Origin: Bacteroidales bacterium
GTDB taxonomy: Bacteria > Bacteroidota > Bacteroidia > Bacteroidales > Bacteroidaceae
NCBI GenBank assembly: GCA_015060865.1
Contig: SUXS01000007.1
Span: 1 to 64,000, forward strand
DNA length: 64,000 nucleotides
Direction: 5' to 3'
Of this stretch, positions 48,869 through 57,061 are shown piece by piece. Position numbers and translations under genes: made by a program. Each line of letters opens with the position of its first letter. Within the stretch, counting starts at the first letter, position 1. The notes beneath the pieces are model-generated. The model was not told where the DNA came from, did not search any database, and saw only the letters and a list, made by a program, of their open reading frames with translations.

Positions 48869-48899
48869 TTTGTTCTCCTATTGGATTGCTGTATCTTTG
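48869..48899 (+). promoter_or_regulatory. Promoter of the PPIase-SurA-OstA-MutL operon
   Basis: TTTG at 48869-48872, 19 bp, TATCTTTG at 48892-48899, then 26 bp to the start codon. Full consensus match. Confidence 0.8.
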
Positions 48900-48925
48900 T
48901 ACGATAATGTATATATTGTAACCCT

Positions 48926-50353
48926 ATGAAGAAGTTGTTTTTCACCTCCTTGATACTATCTTTGGGCTTGACATCTTTTGCCCAAGCTGACGACCCCGTA
49001 ATCATGACAGTGGCTGGGGTAGATATCACCCGTTCTGAATTTGAGTACTCATACAACAAGAACAACACCGAGATGGTGCTTGACAAGAAGTCCCTTGAAG
49101 AATATGTTGACCTGTTCGTAAACTACCGTCTCAAAGTAGCTGCAGCAGCAGAGGAACGCCTGGATACCGCGGCAGCCTTTATCAAGGAATGCGCCGACTA
49201 CCGTTCGCAGCAAGCAGAGGATTACCTCATAGACTCTGTTTTTATAGAAGAGAATGCTCGCAGGACTTACGACATGACTAAAGAGAGTATCGGCCCGGAA
49301 GGTTTATTCCTTGCGGCCCATATACTTATACGCTTGCCACAACAGGCCTCGGCCGGAGAGCAGGAGCGTGCAAGGTTGCTTATAGACTCCATTCACGGTG
49401 CATTGAAAGGAGGAGCCGATTTTGCCAAGATGGCAGAGACTCATTCACAGGACCCTGGCAGCGCCCGCCAAGGCGGTATGCTGACCTGGTTCTCCAAGAA
49501 CCAAACCTTAAAGGAGTTCGAGACACAGGTAATGGCATTACAGCCTGGCGAAATGAGTGCACCCTTCCTGTCACCAGTAGGCTATCATATCGTTCTATTG
49601 AAGGATCGCAAGCAATTTGAGCCCTACGAATATCACCGTGATGCCATATACAGCTTTCTTGAGCAGCGAGGCATACGCTCGGCCGCCAAACGCTCGATGG
49701 GAGAGAAACTGGCCCGTGAGATGGGGGGGGGCATTACTCCAGAAGAAGCGCTGGTACGGGCAGAAATGGAACTTGACGAAAAATACCCGGATTTCAGATA
49801 TCTGATGAAAGAGTTTCACGATGGCTCACTACTCTATGAAATCAGTACCCGCGAGGTGTGGGACAAAGCAGCCAAGGATGAAGAAGGACTGAAGAAATTC
49901 TTCAAAAAGAACAAGCGCAAGTATGCGTACGATGAGCCTATATACCGGGGCTTAGTAGTACACTGCGTATCTGAAGATATCCTAAAGCAGGTGAAGAAGG
50001 TTGTAAAGAAACAGCCTCAGAAGGAATGGGTAAGACTAATACGCGAATCTTTCAACACCGACTCTCTCATACAGGTTAAAATGGTGCGTGGCCCATTCAA
50101 GGCCGGGAAAAATAATTATGCCGACTACTATGCTTTCGACAAGGGCGAATGTCCCGATGCCTTGGAAGGATTCCCTGTAACAGCCGTCATTGGCAAGCTC
50201 CAGAAAAAAGGCCCAGACTCCTATGAAGATGTACGTGGTCCTGTGACAGCAGACTATCAGAATGCCCTGGAGCAGATTTGGATAAAATCATTGCGCGAGA
50301 GATACCCTGTAGTCATTTATCGCGAAGTGGTAGAAACGGTGAACCGCCATTAA
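48926..50353 (+). CDS. Periplasmic parvulin-type peptidylprolyl isomerase
   Basis: A 475-residue exported protein (signal peptide to about residue 19, SFAQ). An N-terminal helical chaperone-like region precedes one clear parvulin/PpiC domain (about 120-235: AAHILIR, FAKMAETHSQDPGSARQGG in part, GYHIVLLKDR). The C-terminal part (300-470) resembles a divergent second domain. It should catalyse proline isomerisation and assist folding of outer-membrane proteins. A run of nine G at 49723-49731 (codons 266-269, MGGG) is intact here but is a potential frameshift site. First gene of the envelope operon. Confidence 0.88.
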   Translation: MKKLFFTSLILSLGLTSFAQADDPVIMTVAGVDITRSEFEYSYNKNNTEMVLDKKSLEEYVDLFVNYRLKVAAAAEERLDTAAAFIKECADYRSQQAEDYLIDSVFIEENARRTYDMTKESIGPEGLFLAAHILIRLPQQASAGEQERARLLIDSIHGALKGGADFAKMAETHSQDPGSARQGGMLTWFSKNQTLKEFETQVMALQPGEMSAPFLSPVGYHIVLLKDRKQFEPYEYHRDAIYSFLEQRGIRSAAKRSMGEKLAREMGGGITPEEALVRAEMELDEKYPDFRYLMKEFHDGSLLYEISTREVWDKAAKDEEGLKKFFKKNKRKYAYDEPIYRGLVVHCVSEDILKQVKKVVKKQPQKEWVRLIRESFNTDSLIQVKMVRGPFKAGKNNYADYYAFDKGECPDALEGFPVTAVIGKLQKKGPDSYEDVRGPVTADYQNALEQIWIKSLRERYPVVIYREVVETVNRH

Positions 50354-50378
50354 CCTAGAGCATATAGCCGCAACAGCT

Positions 50379-51359
50379 ATGTCACAAGGAACAATGTATC
50401 ACCATCAAACGCTCCTCGCCCCAACTTCTAAGGGAAGAGGTACTCTCCTGCTACTCATAATGCTGGCCACATCGCTCACTCTCTGTTCATGCAGAGAAAA
50501 GGTGGAGCATGGCGGGAAGCATCCGTTAGTGCAGGCCGGTGACGCCTTCCTCTATATGGAGGATCTGAATGAGGTAATTCCGGCACGGTTATCGGCTGTA
50601 GACAGTGCAACATTCGCAGAGAACTACATCCGACATTGGATTGAGGAGGAAATGCTCTACGATAAAGCGGAGCATAACGTACGTGACAGCCGCAAACTGG
50701 AACAAATGGTAAACGACTACCGTAGGGCACTCATCATGCACGAATATAGGCAACGGCTTATCAGGCAGGATTTAGTGACACAATTGGGCGACAACGAACT
50801 GCAAGCCTTCTACGACAAGAACAAAGACCTCTTCGTACTCGAGGAACCTGTACTAAAGGGCTTGTTTATAAAGGCACCCCTCACGGCACCAGACCTGAAG
50901 GACCTGAAAAAATGGTACAAAGACAAGTCAGAAGAGGCTTTGGAGAAACTGGAAAAGTATGCATTACGCAATACGGTCATCTATGAGTACTTCTACGACC
51001 ATTGGGTGACGATATCGGATCTGGAAGGTAAAATAGCCATTGACCTTGCTGGCCGTGAAAAGGACTTTGACAAACAGAAAGACATCGAGGTAGAGGACAA
51101 TGAGTTCTGCTACCTACTGCACATTGAAGAATACGTACCTACAGGCCAAATCAAACCTTACGAACTGGCACGGAACGAAATTGTGGATTTACTGGCTAAC
51201 CTACGTGAAGTGGAATTCATCCGTCAAGTAAAAACAGACTTATATAACCAAGCCCACGAAATGGGCAGAATTAAATATTTCAGCAATGAAACAACTAAGA
51301 CAACTAATGATTCTGTGCGGCATAGCGTTTCCCATGCTGCCGATAATAGCACAAGATAA
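50379..51359 (+). CDS. PPIase-related lipoprotein without a parvulin domain
   Basis: A 326-residue lipoprotein with lipobox LCSC (Cys38 from the first ATG; ATG at 50394 is an alternative start). The body resembles the helical chaperone part of SurA/PpiC proteins (ENYIRHWIEEEMLYDKAEH, IRQDLVTQLGDNELQAFYDKN in parts), but I find no parvulin motif. It may be a membrane-anchored chaperone partner. Its last 74 bp overlap the start of the SurA-like gene in another frame. Confidence 0.75.
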   Translation: MSQGTMYHHQTLLAPTSKGRGTLLLLIMLATSLTLCSCREKVEHGGKHPLVQAGDAFLYMEDLNEVIPARLSAVDSATFAENYIRHWIEEEMLYDKAEHNVRDSRKLEQMVNDYRRALIMHEYRQRLIRQDLVTQLGDNELQAFYDKNKDLFVLEEPVLKGLFIKAPLTAPDLKDLKKWYKDKSEEALEKLEKYALRNTVIYEYFYDHWVTISDLEGKIAIDLAGREKDFDKQKDIEVEDNEFCYLLHIEEYVPTGQIKPYELARNEIVDLLANLREVEFIRQVKTDLYNQAHEMGRIKYFSNETTKTTNDSVRHSVSHAADNSTR

Positions 51360-52641
51360 TGTCATCGACGAAGTAGTATGGGTGGTCGGTGACGAGGCTA
51401 TACTAAAGTCTGATGTAGAGGAGGCACGTATCTACTTCATGGCTTCAGGGCAGAAGATGGAGGGTGACCCATATTGTGTCATCCCTGAGCAGTTGGCCAT
51501 ACAGAAGCTATTCCTCCACCAAGCGGAACTTGACAGTATAGAGGTTACCGATGCCGAAGTCATCAGATCGGTAGATGCTGAGATAGATGCACGAATCAAC
51601 CAGATAGGCTCCAGGGAAAAGATGGAAGAATACTTTGACAAGACCACAACACAGATAAGGGAACAATTAAGAGAAACCGTACGCGACCGTATGCTTGTGG
51701 AGCAGGTACAGAAGAAGTTGTTTGGCAACATCCAAATGACTCCAGCTGAAGTACGTAGAGGATATGCCATGCTGAAGGAAGAAGAAATTCCGTTTGTTCC
51801 CACACAAGTGGAAGTACAGATCATCACTCAACAACCAGAGATTCCCTTTGAAGAGATAGAGCGCGTGAAAGCCGAGCTGAGAGATTATACGGAACGCGTA
51901 CAAAGCGGAGAGGCTCAATTCTCCACCCTTGCCGTATTCTATTCGGAAGACAAGGAATCGGCACGTCGCGGAGGAGAGATTGATTTCTTTGGCCGTGGCG
52001 AAATGGTGCCAGAGTTCTCTGCCGTTGCCTTCAATCTCACAGAGCCAGGAAAAATTTCCAAGATTGTAGAGACCGAATATGGTTTCCACATCATACAACT
52101 TGTCGAAAAACGTGGCGACCGCATCAAAGTGCGCCATATCCTACGAAAGCCGGATGTATCAGATGAGAGCATGCAGGCATCCATGCTTAAGCTTGACTCC
52201 ATAGCCAACGACATACGTACCGGGAAGTTCTCTTTTGACGAGGCCTCCATACTGTCGGCCGACAAAGACACTAGAAAGAATTTCGGTCTTATGCACAACA
52301 TGTATACGGGATCAGCGAAATTTGAACTCCAACAACTACCACAAGAGGTAGCACGAGCCATCTACACGATGAATATCGGCGAAATATCGCGTCCATTCAC
52401 CATGATTGACACCAAAACGGGGAAGGAGGTATGTGCTATCGTGAAACTAAAATCAAAAACCGAGGCACACAGAGCCACTCCTACAGAAGATTTCCAAACT
52501 ATAAAGGACGTGTTGATTGCCAAGGAAAGAGAAAAAAAGATGGAGAAATGGATTGTAGAAAAGCAAAACACCACCTACATACGCATCAATGAAAATTGGT
52601 GCGACTGCGACTTCCAGTATCCAGGTTGGGTAAAACAATAA
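51286..52641 (+). CDS. SurA-like periplasmic peptidylprolyl isomerase
   Basis: A 451-residue SurA-type chaperone for outer-membrane proteins. Signal peptide to about residue 22 (PIIAQ). The SurA N-domain (DEVVWVVGDEAILKSDVE) is followed by two parvulin domains: about 170-280 (FSTLAVFYSEDKESARRGGE, GFHIIQLVEKRGD) and 280-390 (IKVRHILRKP, a more divergent copy). The start overlaps the preceding lipoprotein gene by 74 bp; ATG 51286 gives the only good signal peptide. Followed after 27 bp by the OstA-like gene, in keeping with a joint role in outer-membrane assembly. Confidence 0.88.
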   Translation: MKQLRQLMILCGIAFPMLPIIAQDNVIDEVVWVVGDEAILKSDVEEARIYFMASGQKMEGDPYCVIPEQLAIQKLFLHQAELDSIEVTDAEVIRSVDAEIDARINQIGSREKMEEYFDKTTTQIREQLRETVRDRMLVEQVQKKLFGNIQMTPAEVRRGYAMLKEEEIPFVPTQVEVQIITQQPEIPFEEIERVKAELRDYTERVQSGEAQFSTLAVFYSEDKESARRGGEIDFFGRGEMVPEFSAVAFNLTEPGKISKIVETEYGFHIIQLVEKRGDRIKVRHILRKPDVSDESMQASMLKLDSIANDIRTGKFSFDEASILSADKDTRKNFGLMHNMYTGSAKFELQQLPQEVARAIYTMNIGEISRPFTMIDTKTGKEVCAIVKLKSKTEAHRATPTEDFQTIKDVLIAKEREKKMEKWIVEKQNTTYIRINENWCDCDFQYPGWVKQ

Positions 52642-52668
52642 GAAACCAAGCACACAGCCTCTCTATAT

Positions 52669-54516
52669 ATGACCGGTATAGTACAATTTGGAAGAATCTG
52701 CTGTAGGTATACATGCTTGATAGGCATGCTAATGCTTGTGCAATGGAGCACAGCGCAGGAGGCGACCAAGAAGATGCCGGTCATGAGAATGAATGCACCT
52801 ATATCACCAACGAAAGTACAGGACACCAAGCGCATTGCACCCATCGACGAGCGAGTAGAGATCAAGCCCGAGAAAAAGGAGGACAAGCTTCACACACCAC
52901 CGATAGCTTCACCCAGATCCAGGAGGCCAGTTCCGCCAAGTAGCCAAGCTCCTGCAGACACATCGGTTACCGACAGCACAAAGGTTGATTATGTATATTT
53001 GTTGCATGCAGACGAAACCCGCTTCAACCAGTTGATCAACCCTGATGCTCAAATTCTCGTCGGCAATGTAACCTTCCGCCATGACAGTATGTATATGTAT
53101 TGCGACAGTGCTCTCTTCTATGAAAGCAGCAACTCTCTTGATGCTTACGGGAATATACAGATGAATCAAGGAGACACGCTCTTCCTATATGGTGACAGAC
53201 TCTATTATGATGGCAACGAAATGTTAGCTAAAGTACGCAACAATGTGCGTATGATAGACAAAGAAATGACCCTAACTACTGACAGCCTCAATTATGACCG
53301 AACCATCAATCTTGGTTACTACTTCAATTGGGGAACCTTGGAGGATACATTAAACGTACTCACATCGGAATGGGGGGAGTATGACACGCAGACCAATGAT
53401 GCCGTGTTCAACTATGATGTCACACTCACCAATCCCAACTTTGTGCTCACCTCAGACACACTTTGCTACAACACCCACACACAGATTGCCAATATCGTAG
53501 GGCCGTCAAGGATTGTCAGCGAGGAGAATCTGATAACCTCTACCTTAGGTTTTTACGATACGGCTAATGACTGGGCCGAACTTCTGGAACGCTCAGTGCT
53601 GATCAACGGAGAAAAGCGTATTACAGGAGATAGCCTCTACTATAATCGGACAGATGGCTTTGGAGAGGCCTTCTTTAATGTTGAGATGGACGACTACGCC
53701 GGGAAAAGCCGCTTAACAGGAGATTATGTATACTATAACGAGCTGGCCGACTCGGCCTATGCAACACGCAATGCCATAGCCATTGATTATTCGCAAGGTG
53801 ATAGTCTCTTCATCCACGGAGACACACTACGTTTGCTAACACGCCTGCCTGACAGCGACTCTACCTATCGTATCATACAAGCCTATCACAAAGTACGTAT
53901 CTTCCGTGAAGATGTACAAGCCGTATGTGACTCTATGGAGTTCAATTCCTTAGACTCATGCATGACCATGTATTATGACCCCGTAGTATGGAATGGACCA
54001 CAGCAAGTATTAGGGGAGGTTATCAAAGTATACATGAATGATTCTACCGTAGAATGGGCCCACATCGAGAACCAAGCTTTGATGGTAGAGCAGGTGGATA
54101 CAGGATACTTCAACCAAATAGGAGGAAGAGAAATAAAGGCCTACTTTGTGAATGGAGAAATCACCAAAACAGATGTCATAGGCAACGTACAGGTAGTATA
54201 TTACTACATAGAGGAAGGCGACAGCATCCCATATGGGATAAATACGACAGAAGCCAGCTATCTTACTGCCTTCATGAAAGACAAACAGGTAGACAAACTA
54301 CATGTCAACTCCAAGTCCAACGGAGTATTCTATCCATTGGAACAGATTCCTGCCGAAAAAATGAAACTGTCGAATTTCGTATGGCTACACAAACTGCGTC
54401 CATTGAGCAAATACGACATTGTGATATGGAGAGGGAAAACGGAGGAGGAGAAGTTGAAAGCTGTAACGCGCAGAGAGGTTCCACTACCCTCACTAAAAGG
54501 ATTGATAGAAAAGTAA
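52669..54516 (+). CDS. OstA/LptA-like lipopolysaccharide-transport family protein
   Basis: A 615-residue exported protein with an N-terminal hydrophobic segment (about 8-29), a Pro/Lys-rich low-complexity stretch (about 40-105) and then a long series of OstA-type beta repeats (LVGNVTFRHDSMYMYCDSALFY, YGDRLYYDGNEMLAKVRNNV in parts). LptA/OstA proteins form the periplasmic bridge that carries LPS to the outer membrane; this long Bacteroidetes form may do the same job. Its place behind SurA supports a role in outer-membrane building. Confidence 0.83.
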   Translation: MTGIVQFGRICCRYTCLIGMLMLVQWSTAQEATKKMPVMRMNAPISPTKVQDTKRIAPIDERVEIKPEKKEDKLHTPPIASPRSRRPVPPSSQAPADTSVTDSTKVDYVYLLHADETRFNQLINPDAQILVGNVTFRHDSMYMYCDSALFYESSNSLDAYGNIQMNQGDTLFLYGDRLYYDGNEMLAKVRNNVRMIDKEMTLTTDSLNYDRTINLGYYFNWGTLEDTLNVLTSEWGEYDTQTNDAVFNYDVTLTNPNFVLTSDTLCYNTHTQIANIVGPSRIVSEENLITSTLGFYDTANDWAELLERSVLINGEKRITGDSLYYNRTDGFGEAFFNVEMDDYAGKSRLTGDYVYYNELADSAYATRNAIAIDYSQGDSLFIHGDTLRLLTRLPDSDSTYRIIQAYHKVRIFREDVQAVCDSMEFNSLDSCMTMYYDPVVWNGPQQVLGEVIKVYMNDSTVEWAHIENQALMVEQVDTGYFNQIGGREIKAYFVNGEITKTDVIGNVQVVYYYIEEGDSIPYGINTTEASYLTAFMKDKQVDKLHVNSKSNGVFYPLEQIPAEKMKLSNFVWLHKLRPLSKYDIVIWRGKTEEEKLKAVTRREVPLPSLKGLIEK

Positions 54517-54540
54517 ATATACAAAAGAGAAAACTATAAT

Positions 54541-54822
54541 ATGGGAATATTTAATCAACGCGAACCACGAAGGTTTCATCATGAATATATCTATGTGGAT
54601 GAGCGTAAAGAAAAACTGAAAGCTATAGAGGAACGCGCCAAGCGAGAGTTGGGCATGCTACCTCCTAAAGAGTTCTCCCCTGAGGACATACGCGGAAAAT
54701 TCGTTGAGAGCACTACGCATCTGAAACGACGCAAAGAGAGTGAAACCACCGTATCTTCACGTTGGCTAATATTGGTATTAGTAGCGTTATGTCTTATATT
54801 CTATGTCCTTTGGTTCAAGTAA
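54541..54822 (+). CDS. Small conserved membrane protein of unknown function
   Basis: A 93-residue protein with a charged N-terminal part (EERAKRELGMLPPKEFSPED) and one C-terminal transmembrane helix (about 73-91), followed by two residues only, so a tail-anchored topology. It has no motif I recognise. Spacing of 24 bp behind the OstA-like gene and 12 bp before mutL shows that it belongs to the operon. Confidence 0.78.
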   Translation: MGIFNQREPRRFHHEYIYVDERKEKLKAIEERAKRELGMLPPKEFSPEDIRGKFVESTTHLKRRKESETTVSSRWLILVLVALCLIFYVLWFK

Positions 54823-54834
54823 TTATCTCCATCC

Positions 54835-56682
54835 ATGAATAATGACCTGATTCATCTTCTACCAGACTCCGTTGCCAACCAGATTGCTGCCGGTGAGGTC
54901 ATACAGCGCCCCGCCTCAGTCGTAAAAGAGCTTATAGAGAACTCGGTTGACGCCGGAGCCACCAAGATACACCTATTCCTTACCGACTCAGGGCGTACCA
55001 ACATTCAGGTCATAGACGATGGCAAAGGTATGTCCGAGACTGATGCACGCATGTCTTTTGAGCGCCACGCCACCTCAAAGATAAGTGACCCATCAGACCT
55101 ATTCGCTCTACACACCTTCGGCTTTCGAGGAGAAGCATTAGCTTCGATAGCTGCTGTTGCCCAGGTAGAACTTCGTACCCGAAGGCATGAAGATGAGCTA
55201 GGCACCGTACTACACATTGCTGGCTCACGGGTAGAGAAACAGGAGCCAGACATGTGTGCACCTGGAACCAACTTCCAAGTAAAGAACCTATTCTTCAACG
55301 TGCCGGCACGCCGAAAGTTCCTCAAATCAAATCAGACAGAGCTAAGCAATATTCTCACAGAGGTAGAACGTATTGCTCTAGTCAACCCCGAAATCGAATT
55401 TGTGGTCAAAAACAATGAGGTAGAGTTAATGCATCTGCAACGTTCAGGCATCCGCCAACGCATACAGCAGATGTTCGGGAAAAAAGTAGGACAAGAGTTA
55501 CTCCCTATAGAAGTAGAGACAACCATCATCACCATAAAAGGGTATGTAGGAGTGCCGGAAAGTGCCCGCAAGAAGGGTGCACACACATTCTTCTTTATCA
55601 ATGGTAGGTATATGCGCCATCCCTATTTCCACAAAGCGGTGATGGAAGCATATTCTCAGCTGATCCCTCCTACAGAGCAGATACCCTACTTCCTTTACCT
55701 TACTACCGACCCCACTCGTATAGATGTAAACATACATCCCACGAAGACAGAAATCAAGTTTGAAGACGAGCAAGCGATATGGCAGATTTTGATGGCCTCG
55801 GTACGCGAAACATTGGGAAGAAGCCATGCAACGCCATCCATCGATTTCGATTTGGCCGATTGCCCCGACATCCCCGTTCACCTATCTTCGACTGCCGCGC
55901 CTCAACTCCCAAAGCCTACGGTAGACAACACCTATAACCCCTTTGCGGAGCATAAGCCTTCTTACAACCGTCCCTCAGAAAATTGGGAGCAGCTTTTTAA
56001 ACGGAATCTTCAGATGCCGCAAGCTCTTCCCCCTGACGAGGACTCACTTGACAACATTCCTCAGTGCGAAACAACTATTCCTCCTCTGTTCAACCATAGC
56101 GAGGAGCCATCCCAACCCTCTTTCGGTGATTGCTGCCAGTGCAATGGACGTTACATCATCACCACTTTCAAGGGCCAACTAATGATAATTGATCAGCATC
56201 GCGCTCATGTGCGCGTGCTACACGACCAGTACATACATCAATTACAAAACCAAAGAAGCGCTTCACAAGGATTATTGTTTCCAGAGATGCTTCAGCTCTC
56301 CGTGACACAGTCCGTTGTCTTAGAGGAACTTTTGGATGATTTCACAGCGTTAGGTTTCGACCTGTCGAATCTGGGAGGAGGCTCCTACTCAATCCAAGGC
56401 ATCCCAGCAGGTATTGAAGGACTGAATCCAACCGACTTAGTCCGCTCGATGCTGGACAATGCCATTGAGAGAGGCTCCGTATTAAAAGAAGATGTACATG
56501 GAGCCTTAGCTTTGGCTATGGCACGCTCGGCAGCCATTGTCGTTGGACAAGTGCTTTCTCCCGAGGAAATGCATACCTTGGTCAACGACTTACTAGGGAG
56601 TAGTGCACCCGCCTACACTCCCGATGGAAAGAAGGTGTACCATTTGATTGACGAAATGGCTTTAAACAATTTATTAGGATAG
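54835..56682 (+). CDS. mutL: DNA mismatch repair protein MutL
   Basis: A 615-residue MutL. The GHKL ATPase is intact: IAAGEVIQRPASVVKELIEN, the DDGKGM motif, RHATSKI and GFRGEALASI. A linker rich in Pro and Ser follows (about 345-430), then the dimerisation domain. The place of the endonuclease motif DQHA(X)2E(X)4E reads DQHRAHVRVLHD (about 453-464), so the first Glu is Val, and the C-terminal CPHGRP-type motif reads YTPDGKK. Nicking activity is thus doubtful. Last gene of the envelope operon; a MITE starts 5 bp behind its stop. Confidence 0.95.
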   Translation: MNNDLIHLLPDSVANQIAAGEVIQRPASVVKELIENSVDAGATKIHLFLTDSGRTNIQVIDDGKGMSETDARMSFERHATSKISDPSDLFALHTFGFRGEALASIAAVAQVELRTRRHEDELGTVLHIAGSRVEKQEPDMCAPGTNFQVKNLFFNVPARRKFLKSNQTELSNILTEVERIALVNPEIEFVVKNNEVELMHLQRSGIRQRIQQMFGKKVGQELLPIEVETTIITIKGYVGVPESARKKGAHTFFFINGRYMRHPYFHKAVMEAYSQLIPPTEQIPYFLYLTTDPTRIDVNIHPTKTEIKFEDEQAIWQILMASVRETLGRSHATPSIDFDLADCPDIPVHLSSTAAPQLPKPTVDNTYNPFAEHKPSYNRPSENWEQLFKRNLQMPQALPPDEDSLDNIPQCETTIPPLFNHSEEPSQPSFGDCCQCNGRYIITTFKGQLMIIDQHRAHVRVLHDQYIHQLQNQRSASQGLLFPEMLQLSVTQSVVLEELLDDFTALGFDLSNLGGGSYSIQGIPAGIEGLNPTDLVRSMLDNAIERGSVLKEDVHGALALAMARSAAIVVGQVLSPEEMHTLVNDLLGSSAPAYTPDGKKVYHLIDEMALNNLLG

Positions 56683-56686
56683 TTTA

Positions 56687-56868
56687 GAAGCTGTTTGGAT
56701 TTTATTTCGAGTTTAGCTGAGAGGCATTTGGGGATAGATTTATCCTCTCGGGGCGAAGCAAATAGTGGTCTATTTGTAAGAATTGAGAGGGTAAGGATGC
56801 CCGAAATGGCCTCAGATAATCCGAAAAGTTCTTCAAATACATATTAACGTTAAAATCCAAACAGCTTC
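56687..56868 (+). mobile_element. 182-bp MITE-like element, copy 2
   Basis: Ends are GAAGCTGTTTGGATTTTA and its perfect reverse complement (18 bp). The central palindrome is GCAAATAG-TGGT-CTATTTGT. TTA flanks both sides (56684-56686 and 56869-56871). Shared internal blocks with copy 1 include TTTCGAGTTTAGCTGAGAGG, AAGAATTGAGAG and CCTCAGATAA. No coding capacity. It follows mutL in the same orientation in which copy 1 follows its gene. Confidence 0.82.
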
Positions 56869-56975
56869 TTAATCCTAAAAGCCATGATTGGAGAGATTTT
56901 TTTGAAAAAACGCATTTTTTTAACCACTTAGGCTATTTTTCTCACCATTCTTGGTGATAGATTTAAGAAAATATT

Positions 56976-56983
56976 TAATTTTG
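56976..56983 (+). promoter_or_regulatory. -7 box of the first OmpA-family gene
   Basis: TAATTTTG matches TAnnTTTG, about 79 bp before the start codon, so the mRNA has a leader of some 70 nt, as is usual for abundant porins. A -33 candidate, TTGG, lies 21 bp upstream. Confidence 0.6.
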
Positions 56984-57061
56984 CAAGGAAAATGGTTTGG
57001 AACATATTTTGCGAAACCATAAAAAAGAGTAACACAAGAAAAACATATTAAAAACGTAAGT

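Noticed and set aside
56872..57061. Third copy of the MITE or a small gene before the first OmpA gene
   Set aside because: No end sequence or central palindrome is found; the stretch is AT-rich leader and promoter DNA.
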